DNA of 64,000 bases from Stomoxys calcitrans. Lineage: Eukaryota; Arthropoda; Insecta; Diptera; Muscidae. Below the pieces are notes generated by a model, which searched no databases, was not told the DNA's origin, and saw only the letters and a list, made by a program, of their open reading frames with translations. Within the stretch, counting starts at the first letter, position 1. The number at the start of each line of letters is the position of its first letter. The translations under genes were made by a program, and so were the position numbers. Location of the stretch: contig NC_081553.1 in assembly GCF_963082655.1 (NCBI RefSeq), forward strand, positions 66,358,951 through 66,422,950. The letters run 5' to 3'. Shown here one piece after another: positions 1-11,285 of the stretch.

Positions 1-617
1 AATGTTAGTCGAAAACGATCATGGTCCAAGCATGGTGAACCAGCTCAAACCACTTCAAAGGCTGATATCCACCAAAAGAAGGTTATGCTGTCTGTTTGGT
101 GGGATTGGAAGGGTGTGGTATATTTTGAGCTGCTTCCAAGGAACCAAACGATTAATTCGGATGTTTACTGTCAACAATTGGACAAATTGAATACAGCCAT
201 CAAGGAGAAGCGACCAGAATTGGTCAATCGTAAAGGTGTCATATTCCACCAGGACAACGCTAGACCGCACATCTTTGGTCACTCGCCAAAAACTGAGTGA
301 GCTTGGCTGGGAACTTTTGATGCATCCACCATATAGCCCTGACCTTGCACCATCAGACTACCATTTATTTCGATCTTTGCAGAACTTCTTAAATGGTAAA
401 ACTTTCGGCAATGATGAGGCTATAAAATCGCACTTGGTTCAGTTTTTTGCAGATAAAGGCCAGAAGTTCTTTGACCGTGTAAAACTAAATTTGAAGATGG
501 CAAAAGGGTATCGAACAAAATGGCAATTATATATTTGATTAAAGTTTATTCTAAGTTTTATTAAAAATGCATTTAATTTTTTTTTTTAAAATCCGCAATT
601 ACTTTTTGGGCAACCCA
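1..617 (+). mobile_element. mariner transposon, 5' part outside window, transposase broken
   Basis: The strand encodes the catalytic core of a mariner (Tc1/mariner superfamily) transposase. Seen: the HQDNARPH block at about 251-274 and, one frame over, HPPYSPDLAPSDYHLF at about 324-371, which hold the second and third acidic residues of a DD34D site. A single-base frameshift near 268-275 separates the two blocks, so no active enzyme is made. The element ends in a 3' terminal inverted repeat (591-617, rightmost bases caaccca) followed by TA, the expected target. It sits inside a family-1 repeat array that resumes at 618. It closely matches the copy at 7512-8443. The sub-group is probably irritans-like, judged from the motif style only. 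Confidence 0.9.
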
Positions 618-1246
618 TACTACCTGTAGAGGCTCAAGAAGTCAAGACCCCGGAGCGGTTTATATGACAGCTATATTAAATTATGAACCGATTTGAACTA
701 TTTTTAGCAGAGTTGTTGAAAGTCATAACAAAACACCTCATGCTAAATTTCAACCAAAGCGGATAATAAGTGCGTCCTCTAGTAGCTCAAGAAGTCAAGA
801 CCCCAGATAGGTTTATAAGACAGCTATATCAGGTTGTGAACCAATCTGAACCATACTTAGAACAGATGTTGGAATGATATCAAAGCACTACGTGCAAAAC
901 TTCAGTCAAATCGGACGAGAATTGCACCCTCTAGAGGTTCAAGAAGTCAAGATCCAAGATCGGTTTATATGGCAGCTATATCAAAACGTGGACCGATATA
1001 GCCCATTTACAATCCCAATCGACCTACACTAATAAGAAGTATTTGTGCAAAATTTCAAGCGGCTAGCTTTACTCCTTCGAAAGTAAGCGTGCTTTCGACA
1101 GACGGACGGACATGGCTAGTTCGACTTAAAATGTCATGACGATCAAGAATATATATACATTATGGGGTCTTAGACGAATATTTGGTGGAGTTACAAACAG
1201 AATGACGACATTAGTATACCCCCATCATATGGTGGAGGGTATAAAA
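618..1246 (+). repeat. family-1 repeat element, units plus 3' terminus
   Basis: About three diverged units of the roughly 150 bp family-1 sequence (core 'gatcggtttatatggcagct' and relatives) lead into a terminal module. That module holds a GACG-type microsatellite (about 1100-1113), a 'aagaatatatatac' TA-rich block and the end sequence ATGGTGGAGGGTATA (about 1229-1243). I see no protein-coding potential. This terminal module recurs many times in the window (for example 20060-20220 and 42530-42745). Confidence 0.8.
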
Positions 1247-2135
1247 ATATATTCTGGATTGTCTCGACATTGTGATTCGATCATGCCATGTCCGTCAGTC
1301 AAAATCACGATAGCTGTCGAACGTGTAAAGCTAGCCGCTTGAAACTTTACTCAGGTTCTTAATATTGATGTAGGTCGTTGGGAACTGCAAATGGGTCATA
1401 TTGGTTTAGATTTGGATATAGCTCCCATATAAACCGATCTCCCGATTTGACTTCTTGAGCTCTTAGAAGCCACAAATTTCATCCGATTTGGCTAAAATTT
1501 TGCACATAGTCTTTAGTCGTTATTTCCAAAAACGGTCCAAATCGGTCTATAATCTGATATAGCTCCCATATAAACCGATCTCCCGATTTGACTTCTTGAG
1601 CCCCTGGAAGCCGCAATTTTTGTGCGATTTGCCTGAAATTTTGTTCGTTGTGTTTTGCAATAATTTTCAACGATTGGGTCAAGTACAGTCCAAATCAGTC
1701 TATAACCTGATATAGCTCCCATATAAATCGATCTCCCGATTTTATTTCTGGAGCCCCTGGAAGCTACAAATTTTGTCCGATTTGGCTGGAACTTTGTTCG
1801 TTATGTTCCGTTAAAACTTTCAACAATTGGGCCAAGTACGGTCGAAGTCAGTCTATAGCCTGATATAACTCCCATGTAAACCGATCTCCCGATTTGACTA
1901 CTTGAGCCCCTGGAAGCCACAAATTTCATCCGATTTGGCTGAAATTTTGCATGTAGTGTTCTGTTATGACTATCACCAACTGTGCCAAGTACAGTAAATC
2001 GGTCAATAACCAGATATGACTCCCATATAAACCGATTTCCCGGTTTGACTTCTGTAGCCCCATAGTGTTCTGTTATGACCTCAAACAACAGTGCGGTCTA
2101 AATTGGACAAGAACATGATATAGCTCCCATATATT
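1247..2135 (-). repeat. family-1 tandem array, reverse orientation
   Basis: Head-to-head with the preceding element. About five or six units carry the reverse-strand core 'ctcccatataaaccgatctc' every 130-155 bp. Chance open frames of 60-95 codons cross the units, because the period is close to a multiple of three. They are repeat artefacts, not genes. Confidence 0.8.
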
Positions 2136-2393
2136 TTTTTTCACGTAACCAACACGCAGGGAATGTCCCCTATATATGAAGCGCATTGCGTTGGCAATTG
2201 GGAAAGTTAAGGGTGAAGGGGGGAAAGAGGGAGTAGTGTTTACTGATATTCATTTTAAACTACTGAACGTCAATGTCGGTGGGAAAGACATTAGACGGAA
2301 GTCGAAGTCGAACCATTCGTAAGTGGATACGAATGGTTCGGGCGAAAAATGAATTTTCTCGGTAATATATGGTTCGTTCGACTGACCAATCAA
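2136..2393. other. no gene seen
   Basis: Purine-rich stretch (about 2205-2240) and an inverted pair of 'cgaaccattcgt'-like words near 2311-2341. I see no open frame with family resemblance and no clear repeat-family match. Confidence 0.4.
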
Positions 2394-3268
2394 TTACATG
2401 AGTTCCTGACAAGTCTTGTATTCCTGTGAGTTCCTGACAAATCTTGTATTCCTGGTGAACATCCTTACGTCAGGGATAAGATAACGAATATTCCTGGAAC
2501 ACACGCCACGAAAATAACGATAGAGCATATACAACGCATCCCACATTTCGACGATGTTCAAGAGAAGCAATAGAGTTGGATACCCCACTGTCCCCAATCA
2601 ACACCAACGCCCTGCGTTGAATCCGCTCAATTAGCTCCAAGGATGATTTTGAAGCTCCTGCCCATATATGAGAGTTATATTCCATCCTCGGCCTGATGTA
2701 GGTAGTATTGATATTGAGAAGATCAGAAGAGGTGAAATATTTCTTGCACCGTTTAAGAAAGCCCAAACACCTGAATGCTTTTTTCGACATTTCGAATACG
2801 TTTTTTGAGCAACGGGCATCACATTGCATTAAGAACATCAAGAGCTTCTGACTGTTTAATATCTATACCGTCGATAGATACAGACGATTGAAGTGGGTCA
2901 GTGAATCGCTTGTGAGACAAGAAACAGCACTTCGTCTTCTGTGCGTTAAAGTCTACTCTGTTCATTCTATCCCACTCTCATCCATAATGCGCCTCCTGTC
3001 CACAATTTCTTGAAGACTGGGCCTATGATCGAATGAATATGAATGGCGCAGACTACTGTCATTGGGCAAATGAGTAGACTCGATTCGAAGTCTGACCCAA
3101 TGAAAATAAGAAAAAGGGAAGGGGAAAGGACAGAGCCTTGTGGCACACCTGCGGTCAATGTATACTTATCTGATGAGAACCCAACTACAACAACTGGCAT
3201 AGTGCGATCTCTGAGAAAGCTCGATATAAATCGAACGAAGTTATTACCGACTCCAAAAGTTACAATCG
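2394..3268 (-). pseudogene. non-LTR retrotransposon reverse transcriptase, 3' part, decayed
   Basis: Read on the minus strand, three frames together give an RT palm and C-terminal region. Seen: AGVPQGSVLSPSLF (about 3131-3172), LGFLKRCKKYF (about 2734-2766), TTYIRPRMEYNSHIWAG (about 2656-2706) and RRNVGCV. The continuation 'IRYLIPDVRMFTRNTR' lies in another frame near 2440-2490. The YxDD region and several frames are lost. The motif set is that of jockey/R1-type elements that replicate by target-primed reverse transcription. Only the 3' half is present and it cannot work. A 28-bp word is tandemly repeated at about 2399-2454, near the 3' end. Confidence 0.8.
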
Positions 3269-3485
3269 ACATATGAACCGATCTTACGATTTGAGATTCT
3301 GGAGCTCTTGGAAGCCACAAATTTCTTCCGATTTGGCTGAAATTTTGTTCGTGGTTTTCCGTTATGACTTTCAACAACCGCGCCAAGAACATTCCAAGTC
3401 GGTTAATAACCAGACATAGCTCCCATATTTTGACGGAATCCATGGTGATGGGTTCCCAAGATTCGGCCTGGCCGACCTTAGCAAG
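3269..3485 (-). repeat. family-1 repeat fragment with terminal hairpin
   Basis: One and a half units in reverse orientation followed by the GC-rich palindromic end motif 'ttcggcctggccgacc' (about 3462-3477), the variant of TTCGGCCGGGCCGAA found at one end of this family. No coding content. Confidence 0.7.
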
Positions 3486-3573
3486 CTTTTACCTCTTAAA
3501 TGCTATTTTTTGGAATTTTAGTATAGCCGATTACTGACTTGGGTGTATATTCATAGTGATATGGGCCGGATGA

Positions 3574-3807
3574 ATACCCGCTGCCTGTTTTCAACTAAAC
3601 CTGAGAATATACAAGGATGAACAAAATAAAGGCTCAGACCAAATTCTCGATAGAGTTCTCCATCTTCGTGGAAGTTACATCCAAGGCATTAAGGCTGCGA
3701 AAGATCTCGTCCTTCTCACATATTACGTTAGGATACATTCAAACGTCCAACATCGTGTGGTTAAAGATGTAGAGGAAAAACTTGAATTCCTGTTGGATAC
3801 ACATTGA
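3574..3807 (+). other. coding-like open frame without start codon, unidentified
   Basis: From the stop codon at 3571 the frame stays open for 77 codons to TGA (3805-3807), and the residue composition looks protein-like. Segments include 'QILDRVLHLRGSYIQGIKAA' and 'VVKDVEEKLEFLLDTH'. There is no ATG in frame, so it would have to be an internal or terminal exon or an old gene fragment. A weak acceptor (ttttcaactaaacctgag, about 3588-3605) precedes it. I do not recognise the family. It lies 570 bp upstream of cystatin A on the same strand and outside obvious repeats. It could be chance. Confidence 0.3.
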
Positions 3808-4291
3808 GGAGTTTGCCACCTGTTCCTAATTGGAATGCTCATGGGAAAACTTGCATTTACTGTAATTCAACCTAATTTATAGTTCGCCATATCCCATCTT
3901 TGATAACAATCTGCCTATAAATAAATATTTTGATATACAAACAGACAGTCACACAAAGATCATTAAAACGTGTGTAGCAAAGAGAATGGCAATATGAATA
4001 TTACATCACCACCGTATTGTTGCATAAAAATTCTTTAACATTTTTGAATAGTTCGGTTTATAAGGACCCCATGCGTGAAGAATAAGCAATTTAAGACATT
4101 CTTAAATATTTTTGCTAAAAACCCAACAAAACCCAGATTATTCACCATTCTCCTCTCGCACATAGAGGGTATATTTTTGCATATTCATATGCATGAATGC
4201 TTAATGAATGTAACAAATTTCCCTCAATTTCGCATTAGGACAGTTTTCTAATGAAGAAGAATAAATGCCAAAATTGACTTGAGTTCAACAC

Positions 4292-4299
4292 TATATAAA
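4292..4299 (+). promoter_or_regulatory. TATA box of cystatin-like gene A
   Basis: TATATAAA lies 88 bp before the ATG. A start about 30 bp downstream (near 4322) would give a roughly 58-nt leader. Gene B has the same sequence in the same relative place. Confidence 0.7.
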
Positions 4300-4379
4300 A
4301 GGCGAATGGTTTTCAATAAAAGATAACAGTTTATAGTTAAGTTTAGAGGAATACTATCGTATTAAAAAATATTAAAAAA

Positions 4380-4821
4380 ATGATCAAGTTTGCCGTTATT
4401 GTCCTGTTGGCCACTATGGCTTTTGCTAAACCTGGGGGAGATGCCCCCTGCCCTGGTTGCCCTTTTACCTTGACGAGTGAAGAGGATGTGGCAAGGGTTA
4501 CCATTATCTTAAATGAATCTTTGGCCGCTGTTGAAGAACCCCATTACAAGTAAGAACATTTGTTTTTGGGTTACTGCTATCAAGTTTGCTCTCAATTTTG
4601 TTTTCGTTTTTTTTTCTCATAGACTTGGTAAAATCAATACTGCCTCTGAACAAGCAGTCGGTGGTAATTTGTATAAAATCAATGCTGATCTGGTGGATGT
4701 GAATGATAAAACTAAGACCTGTGATATTGAAATTTTTCGGGCTAAGGAAGTGACCGTTTCAATCAAATGTGCCGATGAAGACGAAGTTAAGAAAGTTCAT
4801 GAATTCAAGGATAAGCAATAA
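4380..4821 (+). CDS. secreted cystatin-like cysteine protease inhibitor A (two exons)
   Basis: Exons 4380-4549 and 4623-4821, joined across a 73-bp GT-AG intron that splits a Lys codon after its second base. The product is 122 residues, the size of fly sarcocystatin-type precursors. Residues 1-16 are a signal peptide (MIKFAVIVLLATMAFA). A Cys-Pro-Gly-Cys motif lies at 24-27. The intact inhibitory loop QAVGG (QxVxG) is at about 67-71, and a Cys pair near 90 and 106 should form the conserved disulfide. The usual second hairpin with Pro-Trp is missing: only 15 residues separate the two cysteines, against 19 in B and D. It probably inhibits papain-like proteases outside the cell (family knowledge), with weakened second-loop contact (inference). 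AATAAA at 4824-4829 follows the stop at once. First gene of a same-strand family. Confidence 0.92.
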
Positions 4822-4906
4822 ATAATAAATCGCTTTGTATATCTAACCAATTATTTAAAGATGGGTTTCTCTATTCAATGGAAAAAAAAGGATTAGAAAA
4901 TTCTTC

Positions 4907-6458
4907 TTTCGAATTAAGCTTAATGATCAAAGACTTTGGAATTAAAACTAAGAATCTTATACACCATCAAGTTCCATTCTTGGTGTCTCCTTATAGGCAA
5001 ACAAAGGATAGTGAATAAGAATTGCTTTGCTATTGAAGCTATATCAGGTTATGAACCAATTCGGGTTCATAACCCGATATAACCAAGAGATCGCTTTATA
5101 TGGAAGCTACATCTAAATATAAACCGATATAGCCCATTTACAATCCCAACTGACCAACACCAACAGGAAGTATTTGTATAAAATTTCTAGCACCTAGCTT
5201 TCCTACTTCGAAAGTTGGCATGTTTTACACAGACAGACGGACGGGATGGGTTGATCGGCTTAAAATGTCATAACGATAAAGAATACATACACTTTGTTGA
5301 GGTCTAAGAACAATATTTAGATGTTTTGTAGACGAAATGACGATATTAGTGTACCTCCATCCTATGCTGGAGGGTATAAGATATGCCAAAGGATGTCCTC
5401 TAGTTCTCCAACGGATCCTGAGACAAGAATATGGCAATTAAGGGGAACAAGCCTAACAAAAACTAACAACTAAAAGCGTGCTAAGTTCGGCCGGGCCGAA
5501 TCTTGCGAACTGGGTTCGAATCCTGGCGAGACCGTCAGAAAAAATTTTCAGCGGTGATTTTCCCAAATATGTATTTTATTTATTTAATTTGTATGTTTTG
5601 TCATATCATCTCGCCGGTATAATTGAACTTCAAGAGGATTAATGGTGGTCTTGAAATGCTACATGCAAAATTATAGCTGCAACTTTTTGCAACCTTTGAA
5701 GTTATGACCAATACATCTAGTAATTTTTTAATATTTGTATGATCTGCTTGGTACTAATACTTGTCATTAGTAAGCACAATGGTTGAGAAGTAATTCGACA
5801 ATTACACTCTAATTTTTATGATTTGTTTAAAATTAGTTGACGGAACAGTCAATTGCAGCCTTCTTGTGGTGGAATAGTTGTTGTACATATCTTTCAGCTC
5901 CGAGTTTTCATGCGTATTTAATTTATCTGCATGCTTTTGGGCATTGAGAGATATTTCTTCGACAATGGTTTTGATTTTGAGATCCTTATGAAGATCACTA
6001 TTTCTTACGTACCATGGTGCATTACCTATGATGCGAAGTATTTGGTTCTGAGTTTTCTGAATTCGGTTAATTTCGTCTCTAGCTGCACAGCCCCAAAGTT
6101 GTATGCCACAACACCATATTGTCTTTATGATTTGATTGTAAAGAAGTAATTTGTTTTCTGAAGAAACTCCTTTTGTGAGAATAGAGTATGAATTTTATTT
6201 TTATTTCCTTATTTTTCTGCTTCACATGTTCTTTCCATTTGATTTTGGTATCGAGCGTCATACCAATGTACTTTGCCGTATTTGCAAATGGCGCAATTGT
6301 GCTATTTATGTATAAAGGGGCATGAGTCGTGTTTCTGTTTGTAAAAAGTATATGAATTGATTTATTTTCATTTAATTTCATGCGCCATCTGTTGAACCAA
6401 GTTATGATAGCTGATAACAATATTTGTAGCTTGTTGGTTGCTTTAGTTTTAGCAGTTC
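4907..6458 (+). repeat. segmental tandem duplication, copy 1
   Basis: The sequence from 'tctttcgaattaagcttaat' (4907) to 'ttttagcagttc' (6458) is repeated directly from 6459. It contains a family-1 fragment (about 5030-5500), a SINE-head fragment (about 5508-5570) and a 3' jockey fragment on the minus strand. Relative to copy 2 it lacks about 240 bp at about 5507 (between 'gcgaac' and 'tgggttcgaatcc'). It keeps about 170 bp (5712-5887) that copy 2 lost where a mariner sits. Confidence 0.85.
5830..6458 (-). pseudogene. jockey-type RT C-terminal fragment
   Basis: On the minus strand 6420-6079 reads 'NRWRMKLNENKSIHILF' and 'NTAKYIGMTLDTKIKWKEHV', the post-palm region of jockey-clade reverse transcriptase. 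In a shifted frame it continues (about 6080-5850) with 'NRIQKTQNQILRIIGNAPWY' and 'LHKDLKIKTIVEEIS', the usual jockey 3' tail. It is cut at 6458 by the duplication junction. Frameshifts make it non-functional. Confidence 0.85.
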
Positions 6459-8651
6459 TTTCGAATTAAGCTTAATGATCAAAGACTTTGGAATTAAAAC
6501 TAAGAATCTTATACACCATCCTTGCCTTGTGTCTCTTTATAGGCAAACAAAGGATAGTGAATAAGAATTGCTTTGCTATTGAAGCTATATCAGGTTATGA
6601 AGCGATTCGGATTCATAACCCGATATAACCAAGAGATCGCTTTATATGGAAGCTACATCTAAATATAAACCGATATAGCCCATTTACAATCCCAACTGAC
6701 CAACACCAACAGGAAGTATTTGTATAAAATTTCTAGCACCTAGCTTTCCTACTTCGAAAGTTGGCGTGTTTTACACAGACAGACGGACGCGATGGGTTGA
6801 TCGGCTTAAAATGTCATAACGATAACGAATATATACACTTTGTTGAGGTCTAAGATCAATATTTAGATGTATTATAGACGAAATGACGATATTAGTGTAC
6901 CTCCATCCTATGCTGAAGGGTATAATGTATACCAAAGGATGTCCACCGGATCCTGAGACAAGAATATGGCAATTAAGGGGAACAACCCTAACAAAAACTA
7001 ACAACTAAAAGCGTGCTAAGTTCGGCCGGGCCGAATCTTGCGAACCCATCACTATGGATTCTCCTAAAAATTTGTACAAAATAAATTTATTTCAAGGGCA
7101 TATTTTTATTCGCAATACCAAAATCTGTCAAACCAGCAAAAATTAAAGCTTCTAGGAATCGAACAAAGATAATCGAGGACCAGTTTATATGGGAGCTATA
7201 CTAGGTTATAGACCGATTTGTACCGTACTTGACACAGTTGCTGAAAATCATAACAGAACACCACATCGAAGTCATGTGTTTCAGTCTATGACGCTGAACG
7301 CCTGGGTTCGAATCCTGGCAAGACCGTCAGAAAAAATTTTCAGCGGTGGTTTTCTCAAATATGTATTTTATTTATTTAATTTGTATGTTTTGTCATATAA
7401 TCTCGCCGGTATAATTGAGCTTCAAGAGGATTAATGGTGGTCTTGAAATGCTACATGCAAAATTTTAGCTGCAACTTTTTGCAACCTTTGAAGTTATGAC
7501 CAATACATCTATTGGGTTGCCCAAAAAGTAATTGTCGGTAATATAGTGACAAATTTTTTCAACGGCTTGTGACTCTGTAATTGCATTCTTTCTTCTATCA
7601 GTTATCAGCTGTTACTTTTAGCTTGCTTTAGAAAAAAAGTGCGCGAAATTTTGTTTACATTTGTTTGTTTGGCGTCAATTTTAATATGGGTACCACATGT
7701 ATTGAAAGAAATTCATTTAACAAACCGAATCAACGCTTGTGATATGCACCTTAATCGCAATGAATTCGATCCGTTTTTAAAACAAATCATAACTGAAGAT
7801 GAAAAATGAATTGTTTACAACAATGTTAGTCGAAAACGATCATGGTCCAAGCATGGTGAACCAGCTCAAACCACTTCAAAGTCTGATATCCACCAAAAGA
7901 AGGTTATGCTGTCTGTTTGGTGGGATTGGAAGGGTGTGGTATATTTTGAGCTGCTTCCAAGGAACCAAACGATTAATTCGGATGTTTACTGTCAACAATT
8001 GGACAAATTGAATACAGCCATCAAGGAGAAGCGACCAGAATTGGTCAATCGTAAAGGTGTCATATTCCACCAGGACAACGCTAGACCGCACATCTTTGGT
8101 CACTCGCCAAAAACTGAGTGAGCTTGGCTGGGAACTTTTGATGCATCCACCATATAGCCCTGACCTTGCACCATCAGACTACCATTTATTTTGATCTTTG
8201 CAGAACTCCTTAAATGGTAAAACTTTCGGCAATGATGAGGCTATAAAATCGCACTTGGTTTAGTTTTTTGCAGATAAAGGCCAGAAGTTTTATGAGCGTG
8301 GAATACTAAATTTGCCAGGAAGATGGCAAAAGGTTATCGAACAAAATGACAATTATATATTTGATTAAAGTTCATTCTAAGTTTTATTAAAAATGCATTT
8401 ACTTTCTTTTAAAAAATCCGCAATTACTTTTTAAGCAATCCAATATCTTTCAGCTCCGAGTTTTCATGCGTATTTAATTAACTGCATGCTTTTGGGCATT
8501 GAGAGATATTTCTTCGACAATGATCTTGATTTTGAGATCCTTATGAAGATCACTATTTCTTACGTACCATGGTGCATTAAACCATCTGTTGAACCAAGTA
8601 TCAGCTATCAGATAACACTATTTGTAGCTTGTTGGTTGCTTCTGCTTCAGT
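6459..8651 (+). repeat. segmental tandem duplication, copy 2 with mariner insertion
   Basis: Second copy of the 4907-6458 segment, in direct orientation. It carries an extra roughly 240 bp (about 7047-7297, with a family-1 unit and SINE head) and a 932-bp mariner at 7512-8443. It lacks about 360 bp of the jockey part that copy 1 keeps (copy 1 about 6028-6385; junction near 8579). Beyond 8651 the jockey continues, so copy 2 holds the original jockey context and copy 1 is the truncated duplicate. Confidence 0.85.
7512..8443 (+). mobile_element. mariner transposon, internally deleted, both ends present
   Basis: It starts with ttgggttgcccaaaaagtaa at 7512 and ends with the matching inverted repeat at about 8416-8443, flanked by TA on both sides. 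Transposase remnants run on the + strand from about 7689 ('VPHVLKEIHL') through a stop where the expected Trp of the TGDEKW-like motif stood (about 7807), then HQDNARPH (about 8072) and, after a one-base frameshift, the HPPYSPDLAPSDYH region (stop-interrupted downstream). The N-terminal DNA-binding helix-turn-helix region is deleted. The frameshift is shared with the copy at 1-617, so both descend from an already dead copy that must have been moved in trans. Confidence 0.93.
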
Positions 8652-9384
8652 TTTAGCAGTTCTAAGAATAGCGGTGTCATCTGCAAACGTAGCAATTTTA
8701 GCAGTAGGCGGATTGGGGATGTCTCTAGTATATAGTAGATACAACACAGGGCCAAGGACACTTCCTTGTGGGATTCCGGCTTCTATTGGTTTTAAATTTG
8801 AATACTCGTTTTCTAATTGGACTCTAAAATATCTATTGTCAAGATAGCACTCAAGTATTTCGTAATATTCTATAGGGAAATCATTATAGAGTTTGAACAG
8901 CAACCCTTGATGCCAAACTTTATCAAACGCTTGATCTACGTCAAGAAAAACAGCAGAACAAACGACTTTGTTTTCTATAGCTCTTCCTGCTACGTTTATG
9001 ATTCGGTGGACTTGTTGGACGGTAGTGTACTGGCTTCTAAATCCAAATTGGTAACTTGGCATCAGCTGTCTTCTTTTTATTATAGGTTGCAACCTTTTCA
9101 GCAAGACTTTTTCAAATATTTTTGATAGAATTGGAAGGATTGACATAGGACTATATGATGTTATTTCATGTTGTGGTTTACCTGTTTTGGGAATTATTAT
9201 TATTATTTCAGCGATTTTCCGTTCTAGAGGAACGTATCGTAATCGAAAACAAGCATTAAAAATAATTTTCTTAAATACAATAATTTTCTTAAGGCTTTCG
9301 TAGTTAGCTTTTTTATAATTTTTGCAGTTATTAGTTCATATCCTGGTGATTTTTTAGCGCTCAAGTCCTTGTTAATAATATATA
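8444..9384 (-). pseudogene. jockey-type reverse transcriptase, central domain
   Basis: On the minus strand 9146-8601 is an open RT palm. In order: 'PILSKIFEKVLLKRLQPII', YQFGFRSQYTTVQQVHRI, VFLDVDQAFDKVWHQGL (first catalytic Asp region), AGIPQGSVLGPVLYLLY, and FADDTAIL, the YxDD-type catalytic motif (here F-A-D-D, common in this clade). Weaker upstream coding reaches about 9380 ('DLSAKKSPGYELITAKII') with frameshifts. Both catalytic blocks survive in this fragment, but 5' and 3' breaks prevent function. The 5' continuation reappears at 11286-11460 beyond an inserted element. Confidence 0.92.
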
Positions 9385-11285
9385 TTACTAGCTGAACCCG
9401 CCCGCTCCGCTGCGCCTTCTTTTACTTTATATGGAGTAAAGTTCTCCTTTGAATGTTTATTTTCGTCAATTAAAGAGCTTTTAGGGAAATATCGTATCGC
9501 TTGACTAACAGTTTTACAATATAAGTGCCTTTATCTGAATCCCATATGATCTTTATTGGTCTACGAATTTAAGTTTGGATGTAAGGTGTACTCCATTCTT
9601 AAAATAATTCATTTCAGCCCGATATTCTCATGATTTCTGATTTAGTGGTGTTTTCGGGGGAGCGATGGTCCCCCAGATACTTGGCCCTGAAACAATATTA
9701 GCATCGTGCTCTTCTCTCAAATATCATTTATTTAAACCCCATATTGCCATTGGTTTTGAGGGGAGTTTACACCATGAGGCGTCCCCCAAACACATGGCCC
9801 CAAAATTGGTTATCAAATTCGTTTTCTAATCTCAAATATCTGTCATTTAAGCCAAACATTGGCATGGTCGAAAAATTTTTACCCTTACGGGGGTGTTTTG
9901 GGTAAGGGATGATGCCCTAAATACATGGTCTTACATTTGGATATCAAATTTTACTCCCAAGTATCTTTATTTGAGCCCCATATTGTGATGGTCAGTAAAA
10001 AATTGCTGTTTGTGGGGTATTTTGGGAAAGGGATTGATTCCCAAAAAATTGGTCCCGAAAGTGGGTATCAATTCTCGCTCTACCTCCCACCTACCCTTCC
10101 TACCTCCCACTTACCTTTCATGTAAGCCCCACATGGACATGGTAGGTAAATATGCCCGATTTGGGGGTGTTTTGGGGAGTGGGGTGGTCTCCCCAAAAAC
10201 TAAGCCCTGAAAAGGTATCAGCAACGTGCTCCATTCTCACATTGCCTTCAAAATTGGATATTAAATTCGTTTTCTAATCTCAAATACCTTTCATTTAAAC
10301 CCCTTATTGCAAAATGCAGCAAATATGTCTGGTTTGGGGTGTGGACCCTTAAAACTATCAATATCGAAATCCACTCACTTTAACCCCCAAATTGTCATGG
10401 TGAGCAAATACGCCTTATTTGGGAGTTGTGACGAAGGTGGGATGTCCCCTAGGCAGTTGGTCCCGAATGTTGATACCAGATACGTGGTCTACTCCCAAAT
10501 ACCTTTTATTTGAACCCCATATTTCCATAGTAGGCAAACATGACCGGTTTGGGGGGTGTTTAGGGGAATGGTGCGGCCCCATAGTGCTGCCCGAATATTG
10601 ATATCAGAGTCGTTCTTTATTTCCAAAAACCTTTCATTTGAGCCCCATATTGCTATGGTCATAAATTTGTCCGATTTTGGGGTGTTTTGGGGACTGGGGT
10701 GGTCCCTCAAACACTTGGTTCAACTATTGGATATAAAATTCGTTTTCTAATCTGAAATACCTTTCATTTGAGTCCCATATTGCTATGGTCAGTAAATAAG
10801 TCCTGTTTCGGGGGTGTTTTGGGGAAGGGGTGGACCCCCAGAAACTTGGTCTTACATTTGGATATCAGATTCGTATTTTACACTCAAATACCTTTTTAAA
10901 AATCCCCATATTGCAATAGTCAGTAAATAAATCCTGTTTGGGGGGTGTTTTGAGGAAGGGGGGACCACCAGAAATTTGGTCCCACATTTGGATATCAGAT
11001 TCGTATTTTACCCTAGGTAGCCCATCCGAAATTTGGATACTAAATTTTTTGCTATAAGATAGAACATTAAATTTCCCTAAAATCGCACCATCCATATCCG
11101 AGATCTGGCGTTTCTGAAAATTAGGGTAAGGGGGAGGGTGTAGATGTAGTATCCTATTTTCACCACGGGATCATTATACACCATCTGTGAAAATTTCAAG
11201 GAAATCGGTTCAGCCGTTTCTGAGTCTATAAGGAACACATAAACAAACCTACATACAAACACAAATTGATTTTTATATATAAGAG
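9385..11285 (+). mobile_element. minisatellite-bearing repeat element inserted in a jockey RT
   Basis: It begins with 'ctagctgaacccgcccgctc' (about 9389) and ends with 'gtctataaggaacacataaa' and 'caaattgatttttatatata'. The same kind of end sequence is seen at 22215-22258 and 37965-38025. The body is a degenerate tandem array (about 9640-11030) of units with G-run and C-run words around 'ggggtgttttgggga', 'cttggtcc', 'tggatatcagattcgt' and 'cctttcatttgagccccata'. There is no transposase or RT, so it is non-autonomous or has lost its enzyme. The class is not recognised with confidence. Jockey sequence flanks both sides, so it moved in after the jockey. Confidence 0.75.
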
